Positions 43,100 to 53,210 of a DNA stretch of 64,000 bases are shown one piece after another. Source of the stretch: Chrysophaeum taylorii (taxonomy: Eukaryota; Sar; Pelagophyceae; Pelagomonadales; Pelagomonadaceae); the NCBI GenBank assembly GCA_029834535.1, contig JAQMWT010000664.1, positions 124,001 through 188,000 of the forward strand, written 5' to 3'. The position numbers were made by a program, and so were the translations under genes. Every line of letters begins with the position of its first letter. Within the stretch, counting starts at the first letter, position 1. The notes beneath the pieces are model-generated. The model searched no databases. It was not told the DNA's origin and saw only the letters and a program-made list of their open reading frames with translations.

Positions 43100-44037
43100 C
43101 CTACCGAACCATCGAAGCCTGCGGCCATCTAGCTGCGGCTGGATGTGCCGCGTGCTCAAGTGCTCCGAGTTGGAGCTCGTGGTGAAACAGCACACGGGCC
43201 ACGCGAGCGCGGGCGAGAACCTCGAGCTCTACCTCCGCGACCAGATGACCTGGGCGAGGGATAAATATGGATCGGTCGAGGGAGATCCACTCGCCGATCC
43301 CAAGAGCGATACGCGACTCCGGTCGTGCGAAGCCTGCGTCAACGAGGAGGACTTCACGAACCGCAGCGAGACTTTTGTTAACGTGGCTCAAGCGTCGCCG
43401 CGATAGAAGAAAATATATATCCCCGTGCTCTGGTACGCGGAGATTTGAACCCTCCAGATACCCACTCCTCTGCTGTACTACCCACCACCGCTTTTGTCTA
43501 CGGGCAGACAGACGACACACCCCATTCGCGCAAAGCTTGCCTCTGGCGTAGCGCGGCCGGCGAACGTGGTGCTGCTTCCCATCCTCTGTTGCGACTTTGG
43601 GAGCCCTCTCTTTTCCCAGCAGCCATCGCCCTTTGCCTCGAGGTCGCCGCGAGCCACGCGGGCCACGCGCCATCGTTCCAAATTGCGGTCCTCCTCCTAG
43701 ATCCCCAAGGAGTTTTCACCTGTGCATACATAAGACTCGAAATCACAATTGCAACCGCGGGGCGGGCGCGCGGAGCGGAACCCTCAGCAGTCAGTCGTAG
43801 GCGGACCGCGGAAACCGCGGCGCGATTGACCGTCGAGCGATGGACCCTCGACGACAAAGAAACCGTCGTCGACCTCCGGGCCGCCATGTCGACGCGGAGT
43901 TGGACATTGAGTCCTAGCTCTAAACATCCATTAAAGCGCGTAGAATTATTTTATCTTCTTCTTTTTTTTGTCTCCAAGATATCCAATGTATCATCTCTTT
44001 GTCACAAGACTCGAAATAATTAGAATACTGATCGTTA
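43100..44037. other. Coding-like but unassigned stretch
   Basis: A plus frame at 43143-43406 ('ELVVKQHTGHASAGENLELY') and overlapping minus frames compete; none has a recognisable family. The rest (43440-44037) shows no supported gene. Confidence 0.3.
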
Positions 44038-44140
44038 GTGCGACCAAGCGTGATGAGCAAGATGCACATGGTTACGAGAGGTAGCGCAAAAGCGCGCCGG
44101 GGCAACGAGCCATCATCGACACCCGAAGGCGAGGGGGGTC

Positions 44141-46863
44141 GTGTCGAGACGAGGGGGGTCGTGTCGACCCTCCTTTTGGCGCCAGCGGAGGAGCCACCAG
44201 TGGCGCGGAAGAAGCTCGAGAGGTCTCGGAAAGGAGGTGCATCGTGTGACCGCGGACCTCAAAGACGAACCTTATGCGGTGCCGAGCTTGAACGAAGGCG
44301 AGGATTGTTGGCCGCCAGAGACTACTCCCCAATTCCCCTCGGACTCGTGCGAGGATGGCGTTGCGGACAACAGATCGCGCGTCCTCGATTTCGTGGCCGT
44401 TTTCCTCGAATCGTCGGAGGACAAACCTGGCCATTGGAAGCGGGGCAAGTTGCCCGAAGACATCGCCGATCGTCTCGTCGCGGACCACGTCTATAACGGC
44501 AATCTTCTCCAAGGTCAAATTTGCGCGCTTCCCAGATGAGCTCTATTGTCGAGGTAGCTCGCCAAAAGCCCCGTGACCATGAAAAGGGCTTCTCTCGCAC
44601 ATCTCGTGAGCACCACCTTTATGGCGACGGAAAAGGCTCAAGTCCTCCTGAAAGAGGGGAGAATTGGCACCTTGAACAAGAACATGCTCCTCGTCGATCT
44701 CTCCACTTGCCACACTTGTGCCGCCATCTATCTTCGGGTGGTCTCGGGATGGAAAATCGGAGCTCATCTCCGTGAACTTCAAGTCGGATTATGATTCGAC
44801 GATACGGTCGTCCATCACCTTTTCGAGAACGACCCCCGGGGTTGACTTTGGTTGCGAGAAAAACCCGGCAGTTTCTCACGTCCCGAGCGTCAAACTGATG
44901 CACGGGCGACGGCTCTGCGAAGCAGACCTCGTTCTTCAGTACATAAAGACGTGCCTTCCTTCGGAGGACGTCACCCTGATACCGAACCACGAGGCTTACA
45001 TGTTCGACGATCGATTCGACCGCGACAACCTTGAACGTACGCTCTTGGACCCCAATGGGATAACTAACTAACTAAGCGAAGCCAGATTCCAAGCACCAGA
45101 GGGAAAGCATTATACGCGACTACGAAGACCCCCTCAGCAAGCTCGCCCCCATGGACTTTTACGATGAGTGCAAGACGGTGTTCGTCTTCAAACTCGTCTA
45201 CAAGAGCGGCTTTTTGTTCTGCCACCCCGAGTTCATCAGCGCGATCGAACTCACGAACGTGAACATCTCCAAGATGACAGAGGATCCGGAACATGCGCTT
45301 GTCATTATTTCTGGGTACCCAGAGTCCTATGCCCTCCTACTCCCCGAGTTGGTGGGCATAGTCCCCTTGCCGCCGCCGCGTCCTCTCTCGACGACTTCCA
45401 CTCTCTATGGGGTCGGCCCGCACTCAACCTTCGACAGGTACGCGAATGTTGAGGGCCTGTTCGTGTTGACCTCGAGGTGGGGCATTTCCGGACCCAAAAA
45501 AATGATCGGCCTCGAGAAGGTCCTCCTTTTTCACTTCGCTCGCGGCGCGTGCAGGTGCCAACTCTAGCTCTCAACACCAAGGTTGACCACGCCGGAAGTG
45601 TTGTGTGGCTAAAGGGCTGTGGCAAGATTGGTGGCTCCCAATGCAGGTACTCATTTAAGCCCGCAGAGGCGACGGACTCGGGGTGGACGCTTCGAGAGCA
45701 ACACCGTCGTTGGGTGAAAGAAGGGTGCCTTTGCTTCTGCAACAAGTCCTCGGCCACGTTTCGAGCGAATAACAATTTCATCTGCATCATTTGTGCCAAG
45801 TGAGTCGCGTGCCCTGAGTGCAAAGCACAACATGCCTTGGCACAGGTGTGCGGCTCGTCCCAGGCGGTGCTCCTTGTTCATGCCCAACTTCGACGCCGAC
45901 TTCGACGCCGACTTGAAGACGTTCATATGGAACGTCGCGTGTCTGCACGACGGCACCTTGCGCGGCAAAAGGGCTTTGAGCTCACGGGCGACGCGCGCTT
46001 GCTTCGGGCCGAAGTGTCCGACATCGCGCACTTCAATCCTGATTCGCCTCCTAAGCGAAAGGCAAGTGGGAATAAAGAAAGTCTTCCGGTGGCGTGTGAT
46101 ACTCGGCGCAGTATCACGAGGTCGACGACGGCGGCGAAAACTTCGACGACTTCGAGGTCTTGGATGCCTCCGTAGGGCACGGCGATGACCGCGGTGCCGC
46201 TGACAGAGCAGACATCCTTGCAGCGAGAGACGGGGTTGTCGGCGCTAGCGCCGACCATCCTGTTGTGATTGAGGACGACAGCGACGAAGACGACGACGCC
46301 CTGATCATCTCGAAGATTGATGACGTGGGTGACCGCGGCGACGGCCCTGGAAACGACAACGCTGACGCCGCTGCGAAAGAAGAAGACTGCGCGCTCGTTG
46401 GCTCAAATGCCGACAATCCTCTTGTTATAGAGGACGATAAAAGTCGACTGGGATCCACCAGAGTGAGCGCTTTTGATGTTTATGGCAACTGACGTGCATT
46501 TTGCTTGTGCGCAGACCCCGAAGAGAACGCCGTCAAGTGGAATGGCGAGTTGAGCTGCTTCAGATGTGACTATGTAGTTGTTCACGCCCCGCATGGGGTA
46601 AAAAAATTTCTCGCGAAGGCCGAAGGGCGCCTCGGGGGGCTTCAAGGTCAAGTTTGCTTTAGATTTTTCATCGCGAAATATGAACGACCCCGTGCACTCG
46701 ATACTTTCTTCCGTTGGGACAAAAATGTCCTTGTGGACCATTTCCACGACGACATCGCCACTCGCGTTGAATGCGAGTCTGCATTCGTCTTTGATACCAA
46801 TGGTGCCACGATTGCCGTTCTCCGGGCTCTTCAGGATCATGAGAATGATCACGAAGATGCGTG
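44141..46863 (+). pseudogene. Unidentified multi-segment gene with acidic 'NPLVIEDD' repeat and cysteine pairs
   Basis: A series of plus-strand frames appears to be one gene broken by frame changes or introns. The segments are 'ADHVYNGNLLQGQ' (about 44480-44520), 'GRIGTLNKNMLLVDLSTCH' (44660-44715), 'GWSRDGKSELISVNF' (44745-44790), 'LPSEDVTLIPNHEAYMFDDR' (44955-45015), 'DFYDECKTVFVFKLVYKSGF' (45153-45213), a cysteine-rich stretch ('CLCFCNKSS', 'FICIICAK', about 45728-45800), two acidic repeats 'ADHPVVIEDDSDEDDD' and 'ADNPLVIEDDK' (46250-46443), and a C-terminal block 'YERPRALDTFFRWDKNVLVD' (46680-46740) ending at 46863. The cysteine pairs suggest zinc binding and the acidic repeats a nuclear protein. 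I do not recognise the family. 'taactaactaactaa' at 45062-45076 looks like a retroposon tail or target. Confidence 0.4.
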
Positions 46864-46869
46864 ATCTTG

Positions 46870-47177
46870 AAGAGTCTGCTTATCGACGGTGCCCCTGTGC
46901 GGCCAAATCCTTTTGTTTGAGAGGCTCGTTATCTCTCTTCCACCCCCCTCTCTCTCTCTGACCCAGGCGACGTTGGATGCATGGTAGCTATCACACGACG
47001 GTTCCACTCGTTTGTAAGTTCAAAAAAGTGTCTTGTCTGACACTGTGAATCCCCGCGGCACACCTCGTGTTGTTTCGCCCTGCCGCCAGAACCAAAAACT
47101 CCACCCAAATCAGATTTAAAGCAAGGGACTAGTTCTTTCGACGTATGCTCATCGATCCTCGAATATGGCGAGAACTC
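46870..47177. other. Spacer, no gene seen
   Basis: A pyrimidine-rich segment at 46930-46965 and otherwise no coding signal. It separates the convergent unidentified gene (plus) and methyltransferase (minus). Confidence 0.5.
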
Positions 47178-48453
47178 TTAGAGCGTGTTGAGAACCCGCT
47201 TCACCGCGTGGACGATGCGGACGAGCACGAGCAGCGTGCCGCTCTCCACATTTTCCTGTGGGTCGTGGTCATGCGCCTTCCTGTTCGCGCCTGCGTTGCC
47301 ATTGCAGGGCCAGCCTGCAATTATGACCGGAGCGCCTTCATGCGCGACGCGCTCAGCAATAGCGTCATCACTCCAGTCGATGCGACACGATGGATCGCCG
47401 ATGTCACCAGAAAGTTCAAGTGGGACGCTGGGAAAAGATTTTTGAGCCTGGCGCGCTGCGAGGTATCGCACACATGGGCCAGGTTACGTCATGCGAAGAA
47501 CCAGGCGCACCGAACGTTCTGAGCGCATACTCCGAGCTGTCTATGGCATGAGTGCGCGAGAGCGCCACGCCGGCGTCGGCCAGCGGAGGGAGTTCGTTGC
47601 CAATGCCGCAGAACAACGACCACAAGGGCCGCGGCCGTCCTCGACATAACGCCGCGGGTGAACTCGGGTCGAGCCAGTCGCACATGGCAGCCTCGATCAT
47701 CACAGGGGAGAACGATCTTCCGAGCAGTTTGTGCTCGATCTCGCTCGGCATTGCGAGAGTTCGATCTTGCCTCATCCAAGAAGTCGGTGAGGTGGCATCG
47801 TCATTGAGCCGCACTCCAAGAAGAGCAGCTGCTTGGTCCGGGGTCGGCGCTTTGTATGACACCCGTTGCCTTCGACCTTGTTTCGCAGATGCTTGGGGCA
47901 AGAGGTTGCAGCTCGCGATTATGCTCCTCGCCTTGGTCAAGTCATCACCTTGAGGCAAAGGTTTGGCTGCCAGGACCTCGTTGACGATCGCAACCGCGCC
48001 TTCGATGTTGGTGGCTCCAAGATGCGCGTCGGCGTTGAGAAAAGATCCTGGACGTTCTGTGAGGCAATGTGCGCGGCAGCGTATGTCGTCATCTGGTCGG
48101 TCGTTATCCGTGCTGGTGGACGCGAAGATGCCGTGGGGGCAGCTATGCGAACAGCCTGTCGACGAGTTCGACCCGATGGCGTGTCTGAAGACGCTAGGTG
48201 TGCAACGACACGTTTTTTTTTCGGGTCGCAACAGCAACGCGTTGCTGAAAAGTACCCTCGGGCGGCTCGATGGTGCCATGTTGGCCAACTGCGAAACGAG
48301 GGCTTTGACGCCCAAGGACTGCTCGTAGAGGCAGATATTTCGCCGGGCGTCTTTGTGCCCAACGCCGGGAGTATTTTCGGCGAGCAGAACCATGCGAAGT
48401 GCAAAGTCCCTTTCGCGCAAAAGGGCTTGCGGTGTTGCGACGAACACCACCAC
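47178..48453 (-). CDS. Circularly permuted DRM/DNMT3-type cytosine-5 DNA methyltransferase (one frame break)
   Basis: The protein would methylate cytosine at C5 using S-adenosylmethionine. The motifs come in the permuted order of plant DRM enzymes. Motif VI-like is 'VLLAENTPGVGHKDARRNI' (residues 23-40; ENT instead of ENV). The motif VIII region is 'SSRPRVLFSNA' (62-72). The target-recognition and motif X region includes 'HKLLGRSFSPVMI' (241-253), like the LLGRSWSVPVI of DNMT3/DRM. Motif I is 'PLWSLFCGIGNE' (276-287), with a motif II acidic region 'HAIDSSE'. After a one-base frame change near 47465, 'ELSGDIGD' and motif IV 'AGWPCNGNAG' (47295-47320) follow, the latter with the catalytic cysteine in the PCN form used by DNMT3/DRM. 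'ESGTLLVLVRIV' then corresponds to the EGTGRLFFEF block. The stop is at 47178. No N-terminal chromatin-reader domain is seen and the true start is unclear; a stop lies upstream in this frame at about 48500. The neighbours are transposons. Confidence 0.6.
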
Positions 48454-48608
48454 GACTCGTCCAACGCCGACGAGGACAGGGCGGGGTGTTCCAAATCACA
48501 AAGCCACAAAGGCTCGGGGAAGTCGGTTCGGACGGCGGTATCACCGCGGATGGCGCGGCGAGCACGGGCAAACTGCGCGAGGTCGTCAAGCCCTTGCTTA
48601 AGGGCGAA

Positions 48609-48690
48609 TAACTAACTAACTAACTTCAGACCTCTCCCGAGCATGGGAGCCAGGCCGGACCGACAGGAGCCAGTCCGGAATCACGGATCC
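48609..48690 (-). repeat. 3' end of the GTTA-tailed SINE-like family (third copy)
   Basis: The sequence 'taactaactaactaac' then 'ttcagacctctcccgagcat' is the reverse complement of the 3' ends at 7345-7412 and 38570-38638. The similarity stops after about 70 bp ('ccagtccggaatcac'); the remaining sequence to 48917 does not match the other two copies. This may be a different subfamily sharing only the tail, as happens with SINEs that borrow a LINE 3' end. Confidence 0.65.
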
Positions 48691-48917
48691 CGCCACGCAG
48701 TTCGTGCTCGTGCGTCCAAGTGCATCATCGACGCGCGTCGTTTGACTTGAAAAAACGCTCGAGGGAGAGGACGGTGTGTCTGGACGAGGTTCAGCGTCTA
48801 CTGATGAAGCGGGGACCGTGGCCAAAAGTGGGGTTTCTCATTAAGCACAGAACACGCCCACGTCGGGAGCTCCCTCGTCCCGTTCAACGACGACGCGATA
48901 AGAACACCCGGCGCGCA

Positions 48918-49026
48918 TGAGTGTCATGTGTGTATGAAGTGAACGTGGCATGTGACCTAGTGTCAGGACAGGCGACGTGGCGCGTGCGTGGTGTGTCAGT
49001 GGCGTGTCACTGGGACAGGCTGGTGC
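48918..49026 (-). repeat. 3' LTR of the Copia-type element
   Basis: 109 bp, near-identical to 53091-53210. In coding orientation it starts near GCACCAGCCTGTCCC and ends GACACTCA. Confidence 0.85.
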
Positions 49027-49155
49027 CTCCCCATCCAGCGAAGCGATCAGGTGCGAAGAGAGGGCTGCAGGAGGCACGTGAAAGGAGCGAAGCGCCGCGG
49101 AAGGGCGCGAAAAAGAAAGAACAAGAGCAGAGCGAGGTAGGACCTCCCCAGGAGT

Positions 49156-50511
49156 CTAGGAGAGGTCAGGGGTGGCATGACCGGTGAGGAAGGCAGTATC
49201 GCGGTCGAAGAGGTCAGCGTCCTCGTTGGAAACGAAGACGTTGCCGTAATTGAGCTTGGTCTTGACGTACTTGTAGGCACAGTCGTACATATCAACTGCG
49301 CAAATGAGGGAATTGAGGGCGATACGCAGATGACCCAAGTTAGGCGACAGAAGACGGCGACGGACGATCTTCAGTGCCGGTTGGTTATCACACCAGACCG
49401 TGGTGCGAGGCGGCCGGACCCCTTCGAGGGTCTGGATGAGGTGGCGCACGCCTGGAAGGCGACGGACAGTGTGAGACAGGGCTAAGATGGCAATCTCAGG
49501 CGTGCTGTGGCATGTCGCAGAGACGCGCCGACTGGCCCCGGAGACGCAGGCCCCCTGGAGGAGAACGGCACCACCGAGGCGCGAGAGGGCAGAGCCGTGC
49601 GCACCGCGAGCGAGCTCACAGCCAAGACTCTCGTCCGCATAAGCAGAGAGGTGGAAGGCGCCTCGGTAGGCAGCAGAAAACAGGATGCCAAGGTCCCGGT
49701 GAGCCGCGAGCCAGCGCAGGGCACGGTCGAGTGCCCGAGCGTGGCGCTCGGACCACACGTTTACGGCGGTGGCCAGGACGTGAACCGTGCGCGCGAAGGT
49801 GGGCAACGTCACCCGCGTGAACATGAGCAGAACAAGGGCCTCGCGTGGGTTGATGGCGAGCGCGGCACGGACGTCGCCGCTGTCGGCCGTCTTGTCGGGT
49901 ACGTGGGGGTCGACGTTGAAGTCCAGGTGCATCGGTGTGGCAGGCCCGACCGTGATCGAGCCGTAGCCGAGGTGACCGAGGACCGTGTCGATGTACGGGC
50001 GCTGGTGGGCGAAGACAGAGCCATCGGCACGGTAGTCGAGGGTGATGCCGCAGATGTCGTGAGCGACGTCTTCCCACGTCATGACAAAACGGTCGCTGAG
50101 CGCAGCGCGTACTTCAGCCACGGCGTCCGGTTGGCCCGCGAGCGGAATGTTGTCAACAACGCTGATGAGTACCGTCGGCGGCCCAGTATCTTCATAGAGG
50201 TAGAAGAAGCAGGGGTGGTACGGCGATTCGAGGAAGCCAAGAAGGTCGAGGTACTCGACGAACGTCTCATACCACTTGCGGCCCGCATGGGGCTGGCCGT
50301 AGGCAGGCTTGAGCGTGAGCCACAGCGACCGAGCCGGGTCGTATCGTTGGTCCGGAGGAAGGTCTGCCATGTAGTCGCCGATGTGGCGAGGCGGGCGCAT
50401 GAAGCGGAGCTCATGAGGCAGGAGTGGGTGAGATTGGAGGTAGGCGCACCGTGCGTCCCCACCGCAGGCGACATAGCCGTAGCGGTTGCAGACGGCCACG
50501 AAGACGAGCAC
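49156..50511 (-). pseudogene. Copia reverse transcriptase and RNase H domains
   Basis: A 451-codon open stretch in the same frame as the Gag-protease part upstream, from which it is separated by a single in-frame TAA at 50629-50631. Reverse transcriptase blocks: 'GGDARCAYLQS' (catalytic Asp region, residues 17-27), 'LWLTLKPAYGQPHAGRKWYE' (63-82) and 'LISVVDNIPLAG' (115-126). The last corresponds to the YVDD block, so the catalytic pair reads VDN and one aspartate is lost. RNase H blocks: 'LSAYADESLG', 'STPEIAILALSHTVRRLPG' and 'TVWCDNQPALKI' keep the D-E-D residues. With a stop and an altered active site this copy probably cannot make active reverse transcriptase. Confidence 0.8.
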
Positions 50512-50628
50512 GGCATTGTTGGCAGCGCATGGCGACGCGTACGAGGGTGAAACCGCAGTGACGGTACAAGGCGCATCGTCGTGGTCCTCCGGGACGGCGA
50601 GCGCATGCGCAGTCTCGGTCCGTTTGGC

Positions 50629-52770
50629 TTAAGCCCCGTCGTAGCAGAAGCGAACCTTCTGCGTGCCATCGCACTTGACGGCGAGGGCGGTAATGCAGCC
50701 GACGACCACGGCGTCATCAGAGACGTCACGGGCGGCTACAACGCGGATGGCCTCGAATTGGAAGAAGGCGCCGTGTTCCTTGAGGACGGCCGCCGTCCAG
50801 CCAGGCGCGTCCGGGCGGCCACGGGCCTCCCTAAGGGATCGGGGGGCCGTCGGGCCGGGGGGTCCGTAGTCGAAGACGAAGGTCGAGGGCGGCGTCTCGT
50901 GCCAAAGGGCAGGGTCCTGATCGTCGTCGAACAAGCCCGGGCCCGGTAGCGGGGCGTCCCGGCGATCATCGCTGGCGTGGCCGAGCATCTGATGGGCGCT
51001 GACGTCGTCGAGGCGGAGGCCCGGCATGAGGACCGGGTCGACCGGCCGTGCGCTCGGGTGCTGCAGCATTGCCGCCCCAACGGCATGGCTCGACGCCACA
51101 GCAGCCATAGCCCCGGCCAAGAACGCGGTCGCGACGAGGGAGGAGACGAAAGCCGAGCCATAGACAGCGCGCGGCGCGAGCCGGCGACCGGCAGCGGCGG
51201 CGGCGGCGGCGGCGGCGGCTACGGCGGCGGCGGCGGGGGCCGCGGCGGTGACGGCCGCAGTGCCGGCCGTCGCCGGTTCGGTCCCCGTGCGGGGGGCGGC
51301 GGGGGCCGCGGCGGTGACGGCCGCAGTGCCGGCCGTCGCCGGTTCGGTCCCCGTGCGCCGGGTGATGAGCACGTAGTCCTTGCCTCGCTTGATGAGGGGG
51401 ATGATCTTGCCGTCGCTCGTTTCGAGGCGAGGGCGCGACCCGCTGATGAAGCGTCCCCCGCTCTTGTCGAACTGGGCGACCGAGAAGAGCCGCGGGAGCG
51501 AGGGCGTAATGGCTGCAGCGATGGTGACGTCGATGTGTCCGTCCGTAGGCTGGAGGGTGACGTTCTCGATGACGTGTCCACTGACAGCGTGGCTGTGGCG
51601 TCCACCGTCGAAGAAGCCGCCCGGGAGCCAGGACAGCCACGTCTTCGTGTAGGAGACCACCGTGCTGTACTCGGGCCGCGTGTGGTTGTCGCAGGCGGAG
51701 TCGACGAGCCACTCCTCGTAGTCGTCTGGTGGCGCCGCGCGGGCACGGGCTGCCCGCGCCGTGGTGCTGCACAGGGTCGGGAATAAGATAGTGCGGAGGA
51801 CGCATGCAAGGCCGGGGACGAGGAGGAGAGCGGGCAGCGCAACACGGCCGTCGAGGCAGAGACCGAGCAAAGCCCCGGCGGCCACGAAGAGCAACGTCAA
51901 CGTCAGGTGAAGGGCGCTTAGAGAGACCAACGGGGGCTCGATGCCGCGCGCCATAAAGGCGCGCGCGCCGATGGTGTAACCGGTCCGACAGGCGTCGGTG
52001 GTGCGGCGGGCGGCCGCGGCAGCGGTCGGCGCAGGCTCAGGTGCCTGCGGGGCCGGCGGGGGCGCCGGATGGGGCGGCGCGGCCGGGTGGGCGGGTGGCA
52101 AGTCCCGGGAGCGGAAAGTCCTCAACTTGCGGAGGGCGCGGATCGAGAGGACATCTCCGGGCTGCCAGCCGGGAGTCTTGAGCGCGCAGTTGTCGGTGGT
52201 GTGGGTGGGGAGGCGGCAGATTCCGCACGGCATAAGGCCCGTGATGTCGGCAGGGCATATGCGGGCGGTGTGATAGAGCCCGTGGCACTTGCTACAGAAC
52301 GGGACTGGGGTCCAGTCCGGACGGAAGTCGTAGTTGAGCGTGGTGCGGCCGGGCGGGGCAGCGGGTTGCGCGGCGGTCTGGCGGGCGCGTGCGCGAGAGC
52401 TGCCGCGGCTGATATCGGCGTTGCGGCAGTACATGGTGAAGACCTTAATGAAGGTGTCGTACGAGGTGCCTGTCCGGGCGGACTCAATCGCGAGAAGACG
52501 GTGGGCCTCCGCCAGGTCACCCCCCCCTTTGGATCCCTTGAGGCCCTCGCGGAAGTAGAGCATGCGATCCGTGTCGGTGAATGTGTCGCCCAGTGCCTCA
52601 AGGGCGGGCCGTGATGTTACGTTCGAAGGCCGCGAGGTAAAGGTCGGGCGTGCCGAACGAGACGAAGGACAGATCGTGCAGATGCTGGCGGAGTTTGGTT
52701 TTGCTGTTGAAGGCGAAGCGCTGGCGTAGGCGGTCCAAAGCGTCGGCACCAGTCTGGCAGCGGTCGACAA
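50629..52770 (-). pseudogene. Copia Gag-protease polyprotein with two zinc knuckles and hydrophobic segments
   Basis: A 713-codon open frame. The Gag tail is followed by two perfect CX2CX4HX4C knuckles, 'CSKCHGLYHTARIC' and 'CGICRLPTHTTDNC' (about 52190-52295). A Pro/Ala-rich linker leads to a strongly hydrophobic stretch 'LHLTLTLLFVAAGALLGLCL' and 'LPALLLVPGLACVLRTILF' (about 51775-51920). The protease-like 'WLVDSACDNH' (DSA instead of the usual DSG) lies near 51690-51720. A tandemly duplicated 'RTGTEPATAGTAAVTAAAP' unit, an alanine run and a second hydrophobic stretch (about 51080-51165) precede 'AHQMLGHASDD' and the beginning of the reverse transcriptase ('SLREARGRPDAPGWTAAVLK'). The terminal codons before TAA at 50629 are already inside the reverse transcriptase region, so the stop is a mutation inside Pol, not a Gag-Pol boundary. 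The N-terminal Gag part is in other frames (see next entry). Confidence 0.75.
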
Positions 52771-53025
52771 TGCGCTGCGCCTCCGCTGCGGTGCCGCGGC
52801 GCAGGAGGCAGAGCAGGAACAGGTCGGCTTCGGGCGTCAACGGCGGGAGCCTGATGGAGCCGGTGGCGTCAGCCAGGAACTGGGCGTAGTCCACGACGTC
52901 CTGTTCGAGGTGTGTCGCAGGTGCGTCGCGTCCTCCACCGCATCACCGTCGGGGTTGAAAGTGCGGAGCTGGTTGATGATTTCCGGCAGGCGCTTCCGTG
53001 CGTCCTTGAGCTCGGTGGCCGACAT
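52598..53025 (-). pseudogene. N-terminal part of Copia Gag in shifted frames
   Basis: From an ATG near 53025, 'MSATELKDARKRLPEIINQL' begins Gag. After a frame change near 52900, 'MDYAQFLADATGSIRLPPL' and 'LRQRFAFNSKTKLRQHLHDL' (about 52655-52715) match the Gag-polyprotein (UBN2-type) pattern of Copia elements. After another one-base change near 52605-52620 the reading joins the 713-codon frame. Two single-base changes within 400 bp in an element with near-identical LTRs are surprising. Confidence 0.65.
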
Positions 53026-53071
53026 GACACTCGTGCGCAAGTGGTAGCGTCGTGCTATAGAACACGAACAA

Positions 53072-53090
53072 CATGGGCCTCGTAACCGCA
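53072..53090 (-). promoter_or_regulatory. Candidate primer-binding site of the Copia-type element
   Basis: Next to the 5' LTR the minus strand reads TGCGGTTACGAGGCCCATG. Its complement resembles the initiator-tRNA anticodon arm (GGGC-CUCAUAACC) with one substitution and one inserted base. Copia elements often use this half-tRNA. The match is weaker than that of the Gag-only element at 8385. Confidence 0.4.
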
Positions 53091-53210
53091 TGAGTGTCAT
53101 GTGTGTATGAAGTGAACGTGGCATGTGACCTAGTGTCAGGACAGGCGACGTGGCGCGTGCGTGGCGCGTGCGTGGTGTGTCAGTGGCGTGTCACTGGGAC
53201 AGGCTGGTGC
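53091..53210 (-). repeat. 5' LTR of the Copia-type element
   Basis: 120 bp, identical to the 3' LTR apart from an extra tandem 'gtggcgcgtgc'. Confidence 0.85.

Larger units (their letters stand above)
48918..53210 (-). mobile_element. Integrase-less Copia-type LTR retrotransposon with short LTRs
   Basis: Short LTRs of 109 bp (48918-49026) and 120 bp (53091-53210) are identical except that one carries an 11-bp tandem duplication ('gtggcgcgtgc'), so the insertion is recent. The interior, read on the minus strand, encodes Gag with two CCHC zinc knuckles, a protease-like block, hydrophobic segments, reverse transcriptase and RNase H in Copia style. The integrase core is absent between the pre-integrase-like 'AHQMLGHASDD' and the reverse transcriptase start. 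A primer site resembling the initiator-tRNA anticodon arm adjoins the 5' LTR. Target duplication was not found. A solo LTR of the family is at 2006-2119. Confidence 0.85.

Noticed and set aside
43425-43495. Possible tRNA on the minus strand around 'ggtttcaaatctcc'-like sequence
   Set aside because: T-loop resemblance only; acceptor and T stems do not pair.
43101-43673. 190-codon minus-strand frame
   Set aside because: Arg/Ala-rich without any recognisable motif, overlapping competing plus frames.
46403-46852. 149-codon minus-strand frame opposite the end of the unidentified plus-strand gene
   Set aside because: The plus frame continues an upstream coding series with acidic repeats and ends naturally at 46863; the minus frame is more probably its shadow, although I cannot exclude it fully.
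49507-51786. Plus-strand frames of 347 and 269 codons opposite the Copia element
   Set aside because: Antisense shadows of the GC-rich polyprotein; the minus frames carry zinc knuckles, reverse transcriptase and RNase H motifs.
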